DNA of 64,000 nt from Favolaschia claudopus (Eukaryota; Basidiomycota; Agaricomycetes; Agaricales; Mycenaceae). The translations under genes and the position numbers were made by a program. Under the pieces are notes generated by a model that did no database searches, had not been told where the DNA came from, and saw only the letters and a program-made list of their open reading frames with translations. Below, one piece after another: positions 22,264 through 33,737 of this stretch. The DNA lies in assembly GCA_037176885.1 (NCBI GenBank), contig JAWWNJ010000036.1, positions 186,001 to 250,000 on the forward strand, written 5' to 3'. Numbering within the stretch: position 1 is the first letter of the stretch; the number at the start of each line of letters is the position of its first letter.

Positions 22264-23602
22264 ATGTCAGCACTTCGACCGCTCTTCGTCGTTGCAGGTA
22301 ATATTCTCCGCATCAGAACCTATCGGAACGGTCAAAATCATGGACTATATGTGTAGGCATTGGTAGAGCTGCTGGTACCGGCGCAGCAGCAGCGTTAGCA
22401 ATGTTCCATTGAAATCTAAAGCGTAACTTTACTGACCCATTTGACTAGTCGTCGTTTCTCGAAAGAAGGATACAGTGTCGCTCTCATTGCACGCGGGGAG
22501 GATTCTTTGAAAGCACTTTCCGAAGATATTACAAAAGGCGGCGGCGAGGTGCAGCCAGCTTTTCGTCGTTAACCGACTCTACTTATCTTTCTGAGCTCAC
22601 AATTTCCGCACCCAGGCAGCCCCATACTGCATCCCATCCTACTCACCCGACGACATCGCCTCCGCCTTCACCTCAATAAGCGCTCAATTCCCTAACTCTC
22701 ATTACGCCCTCCGCGCCGCGTTATTCAACGTGGGATACGCCGTGTGGAAACCGTTTCTCGAAGTCACCGCAGCGGAGGTGCAAGAATGTGAGTGCTCACC
22801 ATGACCCATCCCATCTATTCCTATTCAAGCCCACTTCCTCCTCCCGCTTATGCTTATTTACTTACCTACTCATGCTCATTACTGTACTTCCCAGCGCTAA
22901 ACACCAACGTCGCTGCCGCCTTCGCCTTCTCCCGCTCCGCCATCCTCAAGTTCAAAGAAAACAACCTCAATGCAGAGAATCCCAAGCGCGGGACGCTCAT
23001 ATTCACAGGCGCAACTGCGAGCACGCGGGGCAATAAAATGACTTCGGCGTTTTCGATCGGTAAGTTCGGTGCGCGCGCGCTCAGCCAGTCGTTGGCGAAA
23101 GAGTTCGGAAAGGATGGTATTCATGTGAGTCTCGTCTCGGCACATTCAAGCTTTTACTCCTCGTCAAATTGATTAAATACGGAGTCTAGGTGGCGCATGT
23201 ATGTGTATTTCTTATCTCATTCCAGCGCAACCATTCATGTAAACAAACCCAAGGCCATAATCGACGGGCGTAAGTCCATCTCAAATCTGACGTTCCCAGA
23301 CTCGCTCATTCGAGGGCAGAAATCATGACCGGAACAGCGCTTGAACGCAGTCGTGATCAACCTCTTTCCGGACTCAGTCCAGAGAGTATCGCTCAGGTAC
23401 ATATTTCATGAAGAGTACAAAACGACTTTCGGTTTTTGCTTAGTACAAATGCCCCGTAGGCGTACATGTACCTTGCCAATCAAGAAAAATCGGCGTGGAC
23501 TTGGGAGTTGGATCGTTCGTCGTTTCGCTCTAGAACGCTGAACCAATGCTGATTTGTTGCGCTTCGCGCTTCGCAGTCCGCCCAGCTCAAGAGCAGTGGT
23601 AA
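22264..23602 (+). CDS. Atypical SDR, copy B
   Basis: Same ten-exon plan as copy A, read through without a stop: start MSALRPLFVVAG, cofactor motif GIGRAAGTG, NVGYAVW, TGATAS, FSIGK in place of YxxxK, and C terminus LRPAQEQW with stop TAA at 23600-23602. All donors are GT. Intron 4 has the full GTGAGT that copy A has lost, and intron 5 has GTGAGT where A and C have GTTGGT, so B is the copy with the best splice sites. Intron 7 again needs a weak GTCC donor to stay in frame. The 3' flank is interrupted a few bases after the stop by the 2.45-kb inserted segment, so the terminator region is not its own. Confidence 0.8.
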
Positions 23603-23619
23603 AATGTCCAAGGTCATAG

Positions 23620-26085
23620 AGATAGAAGGTAGACTTTGGTGATATCCCACTGGTATGTAAAACTAAAATACGAATTGTATACGAAGCCGCGAAATAGCCA
23701 ACGGGCCCTCGAGCCGTGGGGAGCCCGATACTAGTTAATTTCGAGTAACGTCGATAGTATGGAGTACTGTATGTAGCAATAGTACATATAGACGAAAGTA
23801 GATTAGAGAGACAGAAGACAAATAATCGATGCGGAAGAGCCGAGATCCTTGACACGCCGCTCTGATAGCATGTCGTTGCGTCGAAGTGGGAGCGTTCGTA
23901 TAAATCTGGTGCGCGCGGGGTAGAATGGGTCCGAATACGAGTCTCTTACTGCGTGTCTGGGGAGTGTCGCGCTAGGAAGCTGCAGTGCCTCGCCTTTCCG
24001 AATGTGCGCGGTGCGGGGAGGCGAGGGAGACGGGCTATCGGGCGCGTTTCGATTTCGAAGAGATAGGAGCGCTTTGGGGGAGGCAGGACGCGGCTCTCGC
24101 CGAACTACACGCGGTCGGGAGATACCACGCTCGTCGACACTCAATGCGTCGACGGCGTGGTGCCCGGGGAAGGAAGTACCGTCGTGACAGCCTTCCACTT
24201 CGAGCAATCTACCATCCACGCCGAAGGCACGAGACTCAGCCTCGTCTCGACGTCCGTGTCCATCTCTGTGTCCATGTCCATGTCCATCCACGTCAGGTCG
24301 GCCCGGGCAGAGGAAAGGGGCGGAAGTGGAATGGTCCAAGTGTACGAGTCTCCGATGGAGCGCGGGATGCGGACGCCAATCTCGGTGTTGTTGTTGGCAG
24401 AGGGGAGTTTGAGCATCTCCCACCCGCGGTCGATGTATTTCTGTCGCCCGATTTCCTGTTTGGCGCCGACGGTTTCGATGATGAGGGCTTGCTTCATGAC
24501 GAAGGTGTACCAGGGGTACAGTGAGATGGCGGCGGAATGGGTTATTATGTTCATGACGCAGGCTGGGGAGAGTCGAGTTAGATCGTCGATGGTGGTAGAA
24601 AAGCGAGAGAGAGAGGGACAGATACTCACTCGAGTGGAAGCTGAGGATGATATCCATCGGCGCCGTTTTCGCGATGATGAGCTGAATCTTCTCGTCTCCT
24701 TTGCGAAAGTCGAGGACATCCGCGATGCCACGGCCGAGATAGCTGTTCCACTGATCGCTGAGTGAAAGAGAAAGCTGAAGGGAGAGATTATTGTCTTGAC
24801 CAGCCCTAGGAATCCACGTATACCCAGTTCCCTGGAGAAAGATAATAGCCAGCTGCGCTGTGGCACGACGAACGTAGATGTCCAGATCCGAGTCCTCGTA
24901 AGCCAGGCGATTAAGGAACTGCAAGCCCATAGAGCCCGAGATGATTGTCCCCGTCTGCTGCTGCATTCGCCGGAACTCTTTGACGTTGGCGGGACTGCCG
25001 AAAAATCGGCGTAGCAGACTAGAAACGTCGAAACACACGTCCAAGACGAGGGCTCTGACGCGTCGAGAAGTTTGCATGAGTCTTACGAGCTCGCGCGTCG
25101 ACAGAAGCGAGAATAACGCGTCGTGTGGTCCCATGTTGAGGTCACTAATGAGATAATCAATTTCTGGGTCAATTCAGACTATAAAGACGCGTCAAGGCGT
25201 ACAAAAAGCGTTCAGCCGCTGACTTTCTCGTATATCGCGGTGCATAGCGCCCAGCCAGCGACCGAGTCTGCATGGCTTGCACGTAGAACATGGTGAACGG
25301 GATGTTGATGTTTGATTACTATTTTGATCGGACTGGATATACTCTTCGTTCAAATACCTTGGACGCAACGACGGCGACCACCTCACCGACGGTCAAGACG
25401 ACGCCGACGCCTCGATACAAGCCTCTTATACCACTGGACGACGTCTCCTACGTTTCAGAGCGTTCATTTCATGTGTCGCTGTGCATCATGATCCAAACTG
25501 TCGCCGGGACGTCGCCTTCGGTTCCACCGTGACGGTCTTGAGACTTTCTGAAGGTCGACGAGATGAAGAATAGTGCGTTGCAAAGACTATTCAAAGGTTA
25601 GCAGAGACTAACGTATCTTACAGCATTTGCACACCAAGATCTTTGCGGCATTTCGCAATCTGTGCTCCAAATGATTCTTGAATATCTCTTGCCTGCAGAC
25701 ATACACTCTCTATGCTACACATGTCGACGGCTAAATCAACTTGTCGTGAATGCTCTGCTGCTAAAGAACGGGGTTACGGACTTGACAACGCAGTGCCATA
25801 TCCGTTTGGACGGCGCTTTTGTTTCTTCGGGACCCTCTGCCCTACTCGCACTGAAGAATGCACTATACGCCCCCAATATACCCAATTTCTCTGTGACTTT
25901 CATGCGGAGCTTTGATACCGTCCCGATTGCGCGAAATATGCGGCGATGCATCCGGGTTCTCCAAAAGTACCGCCAATTCATCGCCAGCGTCAGCATCGCG
26001 TTCGTAGAGGATGAAAAGCACATGTACAGCGACCCGCGGCTTCTCGCGAAGCAAGGGAAGGGGTACCCTCTCAATACCGGTTTCT
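23620..26085. repeat. Inserted copy of the 38.4-41.2 kb F-box segment
   Basis: In copy A, the word AATGTCCAAGGTCAT after the SDR stop is followed within about 70 bases by TTTCTGCATACGGC. Here the two are separated by about 2.45 kb, which matches 38.4-41.2 kb in the same orientation: a minus-strand nucleotidyltransferase-like gene and a plus-strand F-box gene. The right junction lies near 26080, where the F-box frame (..CTCTCAATAC) runs straight into CGGTTTCTGCATACGGC. No inverted repeats or target-site duplications bound it, so it is a recombination product and not a transposon. Confidence 0.85.
24141..25291 (-). CDS. F-box-like / nucleotidyltransferase-like protein, copy 1 (341 aa)
   Basis: Exons (minus): 25291-25203, 25144-24630, 24562-24141; introns of 58 and 67 bp; 1026 nt. 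The N terminus carries an F-box-like helix pair (LFSLLSTRELVRLMQTSRR), which in the family suggests a link to SCF ubiquitin ligases. Next comes SGSMGLQFLNRLAYEDSDLD at about residues 99-118, with the GS...DxD spacing of a polymerase-beta-type nucleotidyltransferase. The strand that should give the third acid reads KIQLIIA, with Gln. The C-terminal part contains GAKQEIGRQKYIDRGW. Copy 2 (38731-39881) has the same exon sizes and differs mainly at the very C terminus. Whether it moves nucleotides is unknown; the NTase reading is my inference from spacing. Confidence 0.8.
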
Positions 26086-26123
26086 GCATACGGCACACAG
26101 AGCTATCTCGAGACTTCGAGTAA
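25563..26123 (+). pseudogene. Truncated F-box gene fused to SDR flank
   Basis: Exons 25563-25572 and 25624-26123, 51-bp intron with donor GTGCGT and branch GACTAAC; 169 codons. The first about 150 residues match the N terminus of the 1070-aa protein at 40682-43945: F-box ISQSVLQMILEYLLPADIHS, then the module KNGVTDLTTQCHIRLDG. The frame then enters the SDR 3' flank and ends GFCIRHTELSRDFE. The F-box itself is complete, and helix 1 even has four residues more than the long gene, so a short F-box-only protein could still be made. The substrate-binding part is gone. Confidence 0.8.
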
Positions 26124-26650
26124 AATTGTCGTCGACTGTGAGCTGGGGGTAATGAAATCTTCATATGAATACGTCGACGAAAGTGCGGTGTCGGCAGCAA
26201 CGAGCGTCATGGTGCACCTTGGGATGATATCTTGAATCAACGCCCAGGAGACGAATTGCGCCGGACACGAGCAAGCAGAGAACGTAGGGCATCCCAGAAC
26301 TCCACCCAAGACAATGAATTCATGAAGAGTTTCACTTCACTCCTCCTTTGCTTCGAAATTTTGGGTGGACGAGCGTGGCCTTTCTTTCGAATACTTAGAC
26401 ATCCAATGAATGCTCGGCCGTCGCTGGTAGTCTAGTCTTCGCTGTCGTACGTAACTTGAATGAAATCGCTTTGACTTGCCCAAAAAGGAAATTTCCAGCC
26501 ACCGACACGCTCACCACACGACTAAGCTCGCCGCGCGACCAAGGTCGCAAGCGACTTGCCAGCCCCCAACTTATATCTTTTCGGAGCTGTTCTCAAAGGG
26601 GGTTTATTCACTATTTACATACAACTACAACCGAGAAGAAAATTTGAATT
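26085..26650. repeat. SDR 3' flank block, second copy
   Basis: This matches 14605-15200 and was separated from SDR-B by the insertion. Near 26523 the 17-base AAGCTCGCCGCGCGACC word occurs once, where unit 1 has it twice. No gene can be supported. Confidence 0.7.
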
Positions 26651-28930
26651 TTACACCCTTGCGAAGCCCGTTTCCCGGCTTGTTTCAAGGGTCCTGGTAC
26701 GTACGGCGGGGATCTCAAAGGTACAGATCTAAGACTACTGACTACAAGCGAGATCTACAGATTTGAGCCTTGAGAATTTGGAGTTACGTCGGAAGTTCGC
26801 GGATCTTGCAATTTTGAAGTCTTGAAATTTGAAGTTCTTGAAGGCCAGAGATTGGGAGAGAAGAGGGGTTGTGGGATATGGTTTTGAATCTGAAAGAGTT
26901 GTAGGGGGCGGGAGTTGAGTAAAGTGGGAGGGAAGATGTCTTGCCGGAATTTGAACTTGGTGCGGCGCAGCAGAAGAAAACCTGGGCTGTCTATTCGCAA
27001 AATGAGTTTTTGAATGCGGGCGATAAGATTATAGTGTACGCGCCTGGTATGCCGCGCAGCGGAGAAAAAAAAATTGGCTCTTGGGGACTTGAAGAATTTG
27101 ACGAAGTCGTTGTATCGAGCGCCGCGCAGCGGAAAGAAAAAATTCTGGGACCTTGAATCAGCAAAGAAACACGTCTGATAACAGTAGAATACACGTACCT
27201 GCGGCTGCTGAGCTCAAAATCTCGCTCGCGGGAACGCGAAATCTCGAATTTTGATTTTGGGATTGGGTGTTGTTGACAAAGAAAGGCCCCCCGCAGCGGA
27301 AAGAAAAATTTCCAGAGCTCTGCAGTCAATGAAAAAACAAGAAGCAAGAGACGAGGGACATACCTGACTAAGTACCAGGTGAAAGCGTCGCTCGCCGGAC
27401 GCACAAGAATCAAATTTTGATTTGGGGAGACTTGGTGTTGGTGATGACGGCCGCGCAGCGGAAAATATTGAATTCTGGGGATGTAAATGAGTACAAGTTG
27501 CATGTGGAATGAGAAGGAGAACTTACGATGAGGACGTTGCGTAGCGAACGTCGAAAGATTGAGTCCTGAAAATTGAATGACCTGGATGATAGTTGAATCA
27601 AAGAATGAAATGAAAAGCCACGTACCTTGTATGAAAGAGTTCCGGCCGCAGGACGTCGATACATATAGTAATCGAGGTGCGCGTGGCGCAGGTTTGGTGG
27701 GGTAAGAGTTGAAACAAAAGAATGGAAACCTGACCTCACCCCAGCTAACCGACGTCAAGAAAGACTTGCCGTAAATTCCAAAATCCTAACAATAAATGGT
27801 AAGGCAAAGAAACCGGAACAGAAAGAACATGAAGCTCCCCAAAATACCCGCTCGCCGGACGGCGATACGTGGTGTCGACGCAATGGCGCCGCTGCGCAGC
27901 GCGGCGGCGCCAACGACAACAAAGACCTTGCAAAATGGCTGGGGAACCTGCTGCTTTAAGCTTCGGGGACGTGTTTTTTTGCCTGCCGGCGGCCAAGACC
28001 CCTGAGAAGAAACCCGTCGAAAGCAAGAAAAAGTGAAGGGAGAGAGAGCTCACTTGAAGTCCCGCTTGCGGGACGTCGATACATGGTGTCGGAGTGAGCG
28101 CGCCGCTGCGCGGCGCTACAGCGACAGCGGCAACAGCGCAAGCATCGAAAATCTTGTGAAACAGCCGGGGAATCCGCTGCTTTGAAGGTCGGGGGCGAGC
28201 TTTTGCCTGCCGGCGGCCAAAACTCCTGAAGAAAACGCGTCAAAACAAGTGTAAAAGTCAAGGAAAGATACCTCATCGGAACTTTCCCGCTCACGGGACG
28301 TCAATACGTTGTGTCGATGCAATAGCGCGGCTGCGCGGCGCGGCGCGGCGCTGACGACGGCAACAACCAAAATGATGGTGGGCGCGCGTGGAATACGCTG
28401 CTGTACGCGTCGGGGGAGGTATTAGCCTCCCGGCGGCCAAAAACTCTGAAAAATTCGGGTCAGATTGAGGGGGAATGAAGTACTCAAATACTAACCTGGA
28501 GAGAATGGATAGCGCCGCTCCGCGGCGCCGAACGACGACGGAGGTGATGAATGACAGGCGGGGACGCTGCTTTACACGTCGGGGGCGGGGTTTGCCTGCC
28601 GGCGGCCAAAATACTGGAGAAAAAGGGCTGAAAAGAACGTTAGAAACAGCATCTTTGGTATAGAGAAGAAGACACTTCACATACCTTGGCCTAACTCTGA
28701 AAGTATGAAGGACAACGAGCAGACAGTGAAGGGGAAAGGTGGGTGAAGTGGGTGGATGGTGAGCGTAAGGAAAGAAGAGGGAATGGGTTCGTAATGGATC
28801 AACCCACGTACATTTTTCCGTGACTTCATCAAAACCCCAACCAACAAAATTACGGTGTATGCGCGCGATCTGCCCGCGGCCGATGACCCAGATAATCAGA
28901 CTTGACAGTTTCAAATGATTTGCGGTCACC
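26650..28930 (-). other. Array of repeated exon-intron modules on the minus strand (unit 2)
   Basis: The counterpart of 15.2-17.4 kb. Minus-strand splice-like sites persist, for example GCCGCAG/GTACGTGTA with acceptor ATTCAAG/GTCCC (27201 down to about 27155) and TCAG/GTATGTCCC near 27363. The GCCTGCCGGCGGC word repeats at 27981, 28205, about 28425 (as GCCTCCCGGCGGC) and 28593. Module number and sequence differ from unit 1, so the array has been rearranged since the duplication. One donor seen as GTGTGT in unit 1 reads GCGCGT here (about 27042). Product unknown. Confidence 0.5.
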
Positions 28931-30311
28931 GGTATGGTTCTTCAGGGAGAGTCGCAAGAAAACTTGGGAAATTGTAGAACTGAATTATAGTTGGGTTAGA
29001 GCCAGAACTCGGGCTAGGAGAGGCAACTGGCGGTAGAGAGCGAATGGTTCCTTGAATTAGTGAGTACTGGTATGTGCCAGCGGACGGATCGCGCTCAATT
29101 TCAAAAATCGTGACAGCATTTCTGCAGCATTTCGTACATTTTGAGTCGGCAAAAAAGAGACGCCGAAACTTGCCGATAGAGCCAGTTTTTCATTCCATTG
29201 TAGGCCAGCGGGCAAAATAGCGGAGTCAGCAGTTGCTCAGAGACCCGGAATAGCCCAGATTTGTCCAAAACACGACAAGAAACCAAGAAATTTCGACGAA
29301 GTTGTCGTTCCGACGCGTCAAGATTTTTATCATAACACCAAGGAGATATTCTGCCAACAAAAGAGCTCTCAAAGAAAGCCGGACCGTTCTTACCATGAGC
29401 CAGGCCGCTCGTGTCGCGTCGACCCAACGTTGGGCGGGGCAAAAGTCGAAGGTGATGGTGGAGGTCAGAAGCAGGAGCAAGCACGCACAAGCAAACAACC
29501 GCTCGAGTCTGAAATAGGAAGTTTGCGCCTCTTCCTCCCAAACCACCACCACTGTTTTCCTCGACGCTCTCCCCTCAGGCTCGCATGACTCAAGTGTGTA
29601 CATAATACATCTGGGTAACTGTTTGAATGCTAATCCGGCCGTATTCCGCCGCCAGGGCTGCGCGAACGGCGGAAACGACAGTTTCAATGTTTTCGCGAAA
29701 TTGGGGCCAGAAGTCCAGCAACGCATGTGCATCACGTCAAGCTCTCCGTGATTTATGTTATGGATACGTTGGACATATATGGGCGCTGTGGGAGCAAGCG
29801 GAGCGGCGGAAAGAGTGGATTGCATTTCCGGTGAGTTTTCGTTGTCCCGCTTGTTTAGCGGTCCCTGGCCGATGTACCGCGGTCTTGGCAACTGAAAACC
29901 TTTTTGTGAGTTTTTCTCCTGCTTTTCTGTGCATAACACGGTTGGAATCACTTCAGGAATGCGCCCATCGACGAACTTACCATTTTTCAACATCTCCACT
30001 TTCAAGCTTCAGGGTTTGGCTTTCGGCGGCGATTATTTACGTTACGTTTCTAAAATGGTAATATTTGATTGTAGCATGGTGCGTGGCAGCTTCTCGAGCG
30101 CCGTCGTTAACTTACGAATATTGTAGCGCAATTCAACCAACCCCGTTTTTCCGATTCCGTTGCACAGAAATGGGGCGGGGTTCTCATGCCGGATCGACAG
30201 AAGCATTTTTTCTGTATTCCAACAGCGACGCGCGTCCACGGCGCCGGTGAAGCGGACGATTTGAGGGCAAAGTTGACGGGGGGGTCGGAGCCGGCAGTTG
30301 CCGGGGCAGGG
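28930..30311. other. Duplicated segment with unassigned open frames (unit 2)
   Basis: Counterpart of 17.4-18.8 kb, with the same minus-strand words KNGKFVDGRIPE and APTAPIYVQRIH and plus-strand MDTLDIYGRCGS and NAPIDELTIFQH. The minus-strand frame is open much further here (about 29226-30005). I could not choose between strands or assign a product. Confidence 0.4.
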
Positions 30312-30319
30312 TATATATA
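30312..30319 (+). promoter_or_regulatory. TATA box (TATATATA), unit 2
   Basis: Same GGGTATATATACTG followed by the CTCTCTCTTTC tract as at 18817 in unit 1. Confidence 0.6.
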
Positions 30320-32290
30320 CTGTGCGTGTCTCTCTCTTTCACCATCACCCTCTCTCTTCCTCTCCCCTCACTCGATACTTTGACTCTATCTCTCTCACTT
30401 CTCGTTCAACTCTCCTCGTCATCTCCACCCATTACGCCAACTGGCTCTTCACTAACTTTTGTGACTTTCATCGACTCGTTCGTTTCAATCTGCTGAGTTT
30501 TACTTTCAGGTTCTATACCTTGTCGTAGTCACACTAGTAAGTCTTTCCATCAACGATTTGACTCTGAACTCACTTGTATTGAACAGTTATACCTGGTTCA
30601 TTAGCATCCTTTTCTCCTTTTCCCGAGTTTGATTTATGTGATACGTCGTATGGTATTCGAGGTACGCCTTTCATTGAGCTTCGCTCGTTAACCTTTCAGT
30701 TTTAGCTCAACATTGTTTACTTGTCCAAAACGACTTCGGCTTACTTCGCTTTCGTATCGTATCGACTTCATTCAATTTTGCTTGACTGTGACTGTGGCTG
30801 ACTTATTTGAAATCAGGTTTTCATTCACTCCATACTCTTCAAATGCGAGCCTATACATTGGTAAGCTATGATTCAATTCGTTTCTGTTCATTAATCATCT
30901 AATATTGCCTCAAAGTTATCGTTGAACTGTTAGCCCGTTCAATTTGGCGGCTTGGTCAGTTACTAAACCGACGTTGTTTCCTTGATCTACTGACTTCATT
31001 CCTTCAGGATACACTTCAGCTTTCATCATCGACTTTGTCTGTGAGAGATCGGGTCAGGGATGTGAGGAACAATTGAGGTTGGGGTCCAGGTTTCTGTTGA
31101 ATCAGGTGCGCAATCCATTTAGTTCAGTCTCTTACCTTTTCTCTAACCATCTCTCAATTTCAAGCCCTCGCCAAATCGAAACCTTACCACTGTATACCGA
31201 GACTATGACGGTGCGCACACATACTTCTTCACTTTTCTCTTCACGCTCGAACACACGCTAACTTGATTCTTGAACCCAACTAGGCCGAAACTCTGACAGT
31301 TTGAATTCAACGTTAAAACCACCGTTCTCCTTCACTTGAATACTAAGCTATACCACCGCGATTGTAAGTTAATTCCGTTGATATTGTCGAAACGCTGACT
31401 GACCTCGTTTTTGAAAGCTAACCCTGGTTTGTGGTTGTTCACTGAATACCTGCTATACCGAAGCTATGACGGTACGTTCAAGGTTTATTTCATAGCTGAC
31501 TGCTTACTGACTTGACCTTCGTATTTATGCAGGCCGAGACTATGCCAGCTTGAATCGACATTGGAGGCCGAGACTATGTCGGGTTGAATTGAATCGCGCG
31601 TGCGCGTATTCAACTGCAATAGGTAACTTGTTCTTCGACTCGAGGTTCGGGTGACCCTAACCTTCAATTACATCCGAAGGTCTTCAAATTGTTCAGGTAA
31701 TCAATGGTTGCATTCGGCAAGTTCGTTTCGATAGCTGATTGCTAACCTGAACTTAGTTTGTTTCTACTTGGTATCACCAACCAAGTTGAACTCTATCAAG
31801 TTTCAACGTTTCGTCCGAGTTCAATCAAAGGTAAGCTCAACTGACTTTCTTTCGCCTTCAACTTATAGTAACATTCAGATATTCAGTGATTCACCTGAAT
31901 ACCCATCGTGCTTCGCATCGAGCCAGTAAATTCGGGGTCGATTTGGACTTAGACTGTTGGGGGAGTTGTTGAGCATTTCGGTGAGTTTTCCATTCGGTTG
32001 GTTGTATTTTGTATCTCGAATTGAATTCCATGTCGAACCGTTATCCAGGTCCAACTTTCACTTGTACCTCAAATTCAAATTCAAATTCAAATACATACCG
32101 TCTCTGTGAGTAATCACACGTCCCATTTTACTTCTTTCCTTTCGCTCGATTCAAGCCAACTCATTGCTAGCCTCATTCTTAGTGCATTTGAGCCTAAGCA
32201 GCGGTACGTCTTCATCCCGACCAACTCGATTTTTCATCCCGCTAACTCATTCACACAATAGACCGTAAAGAAGAAATCGATATATTGACT
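30320..32290 (+). ncRNA. Putative spliced RNA with short repeated exons (unit 2)
   Basis: An almost base-for-base copy of 18825-20760, including each splice-like boundary and the repeated CCGAGACTATG words (about 31197-31580). Differences are scattered single bases and a few short insertions, and none seen removes a GT or AG boundary listed for unit 1. No reading frame. Confidence 0.4.
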
Positions 32291-32634
32291 GCTAAGTACG
32301 TAGCTATACAATGTACGTACACCTTCCCGCCCTCCTTCGCGCGCCTGCTGATTCCCGATTGATTAAGTCAGGCGCACGGAGAGGAAGGGGTGGTCTTGCG
32401 GGTTGAGCACGCGGCTCTTGTGTGATGATTTTGCGGCGGGTTTGAGGAAAGCGGCGGGGGTGCGGGATGCGAGTGCGAGGCAACGTTGGCGGCGGCGCGG
32501 GCGCGAGCGGAGGGGCGGCGGCGAGAGGGGCGGAAGGCCAGGGTGGGGTGGGGGTTGAGTGGGAGAGGTCGGAGGCGTCGAGGAGATGGTGAGTGAAGAG
32601 GATGGAGAGGGGATAAAGTGATGACACACCTTTA

Positions 32635-33085
32635 TTAGTTCTTCCTGTTTACGTCGAGTGTCCCCGAGACGGTGTTGAAGGCGGGCGAGTGGGAGGTGGA
32701 GGCGATTAGGGCGGTGACGTGTTGGGCGGGGTTCGGGCTGGGGAAGGGCCGAGTGGCTTGGGCGAGGAATACTTGGTAATTTCTTGATAAAGAGGCGGCG
32801 AGGGCGTCAGCGTCGTAGCTTGCGGCGTTCGAGAGGTGAGGCGCGGCGCGCGTGGTTAAGTGGTGGTCGGCCCTGTGAGTTGCAGGGGCTGCGTGATGTG
32901 AGTAAAGAGCAAAACAAGAGGGGGACTCCCCGGGGAGCGACGCACCTTGCCGGTCGTCAAGGGCGGCGGTTCCGTCATGGCTGACACAGTCGAGGCCGCG
33001 TGTATGGGCGCCAGCAAGTCGGGAGGTGACTTCGACGGCGTACGCGCGAGATCAGCGTTGAGCTGCACTCGGTATGTCGTCTTCT
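32635..33085 (-). pseudogene. Partial gene of unknown function (unit 2)
   Basis: On the minus strand the frame reads RLAGAHTRGLDCVSHDG and ALDDRQ, then a 53-bp intron with donor GTGCGTCGC and acceptor at 32889. It continues APATHRADHHLTTR, NYQVFLAQATRPFPSPNP and HVTALIASTSHSPAF and ends TLDVNRKN at stop 32635-32637. This end is intact, unlike the unit-1 copy, but an upstream exon with a start could not be found, so the gene is at best partial. A second open stretch (LKPAAKSSHKSRVLNPQD..) lies at 32363-32500. Family not recognised. Confidence 0.45.
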
Positions 33086-33737
33086 TGCGTTTGTTTGACG
33101 GGAAAGATAAAGCTTCGATAAAGGGTGGAGGGGGCAAGGTGGCGCAGCGTTGAGGTAGCTTTGAAGGAACGGCCGTTGACGAAGTCGAGAGGGAAAGGAA
33201 GGTGTGGGGATAAGCGGAGAGCGGGGAAGAGGGTTGTGGCCCGTGGGAAGTGATTTGGCGGCGCGGTAAAGCCGGGTCGACGAGCGCGACTTTGGGCGCA
33301 TCGAGGGAAACTGAAGATTCACGCATATTGCATGCCTCAAGCAGCCAACAGTGAATACAATCCCTCCCGTCGATGAGAGCATTGTGAGAGCAACACAGAT
33401 TATGGCGGGAAACTCTGCCATATTAGGAAATTGCAGACGAAAGTCGGCAACTGCCGCTCAGCCTATTTGCCGGATGTCAGCATCTTGCTCTCAACATTCT
33501 TCGCCGTGACCCTCGTTTCTCCTGCGTATCTCAATAGTCTCTACACGCTTATAGCGCTATCAGCCGGCTCCACGAACAACATTTGACATCGCAAATTGAA
33601 ACACTGCCGGACTCGGAGGACTCGCGAGTCGCAGTGTCCGACCCACTTGCAAAAGGCTGCGAGCCTACGACCCGCGGCGCTGCCAGCTACCGACGATTCT
33701 ATCTTGACTCTCGGTACTTCTCCCTCAAACCCCGCTC
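33086..33737. other. SDR-C upstream region
   Basis: Unit 2 ends and the SDR upstream block begins near 33298, lacking the first bases found upstream of A and B (the TTCAAGAGAATGATGG part). It holds the SDR-C promoter; no gene seen. Confidence 0.45.

Larger units (their letters stand above)
12826..33300. repeat. Two tandem segmental duplication units (about 9 kb period)
   Basis: Unit 1 is about 12826-21890 and unit 2 about 21890-33300, followed by a third SDR and its 3' flank up to about 35480. SDR starts lie 9019 and 11474 bases apart; the 2455-base difference is the insertion behind SDR-B. The order inside each unit is the same: SDR gene, 3' flank, minus-strand exon-module array, spliced RNA-like segment with a TATA box, minus-strand gene remnant. 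Similarity is uneven: about 18.8-20.75 versus 30.3-32.3 kb is almost identical, while 15.2-17.4 versus 26.65-28.9 kb is clearly diverged. Confidence 0.9.

Noticed and set aside
25573..25623. Apparent 27-bp intron GTTAGC..TTACAG in the truncated F-box gene
   Set aside because: A better GTGCGT donor 24 bases upstream gives a normal 51-bp intron in both F-box copies and keeps the frame.
23620..26085. Inserted segment as a transposon
   Set aside because: No terminal inverted repeats, LTRs or target-site duplications; both genes inside also exist with the same spacing at 38.7-41.2 kb.
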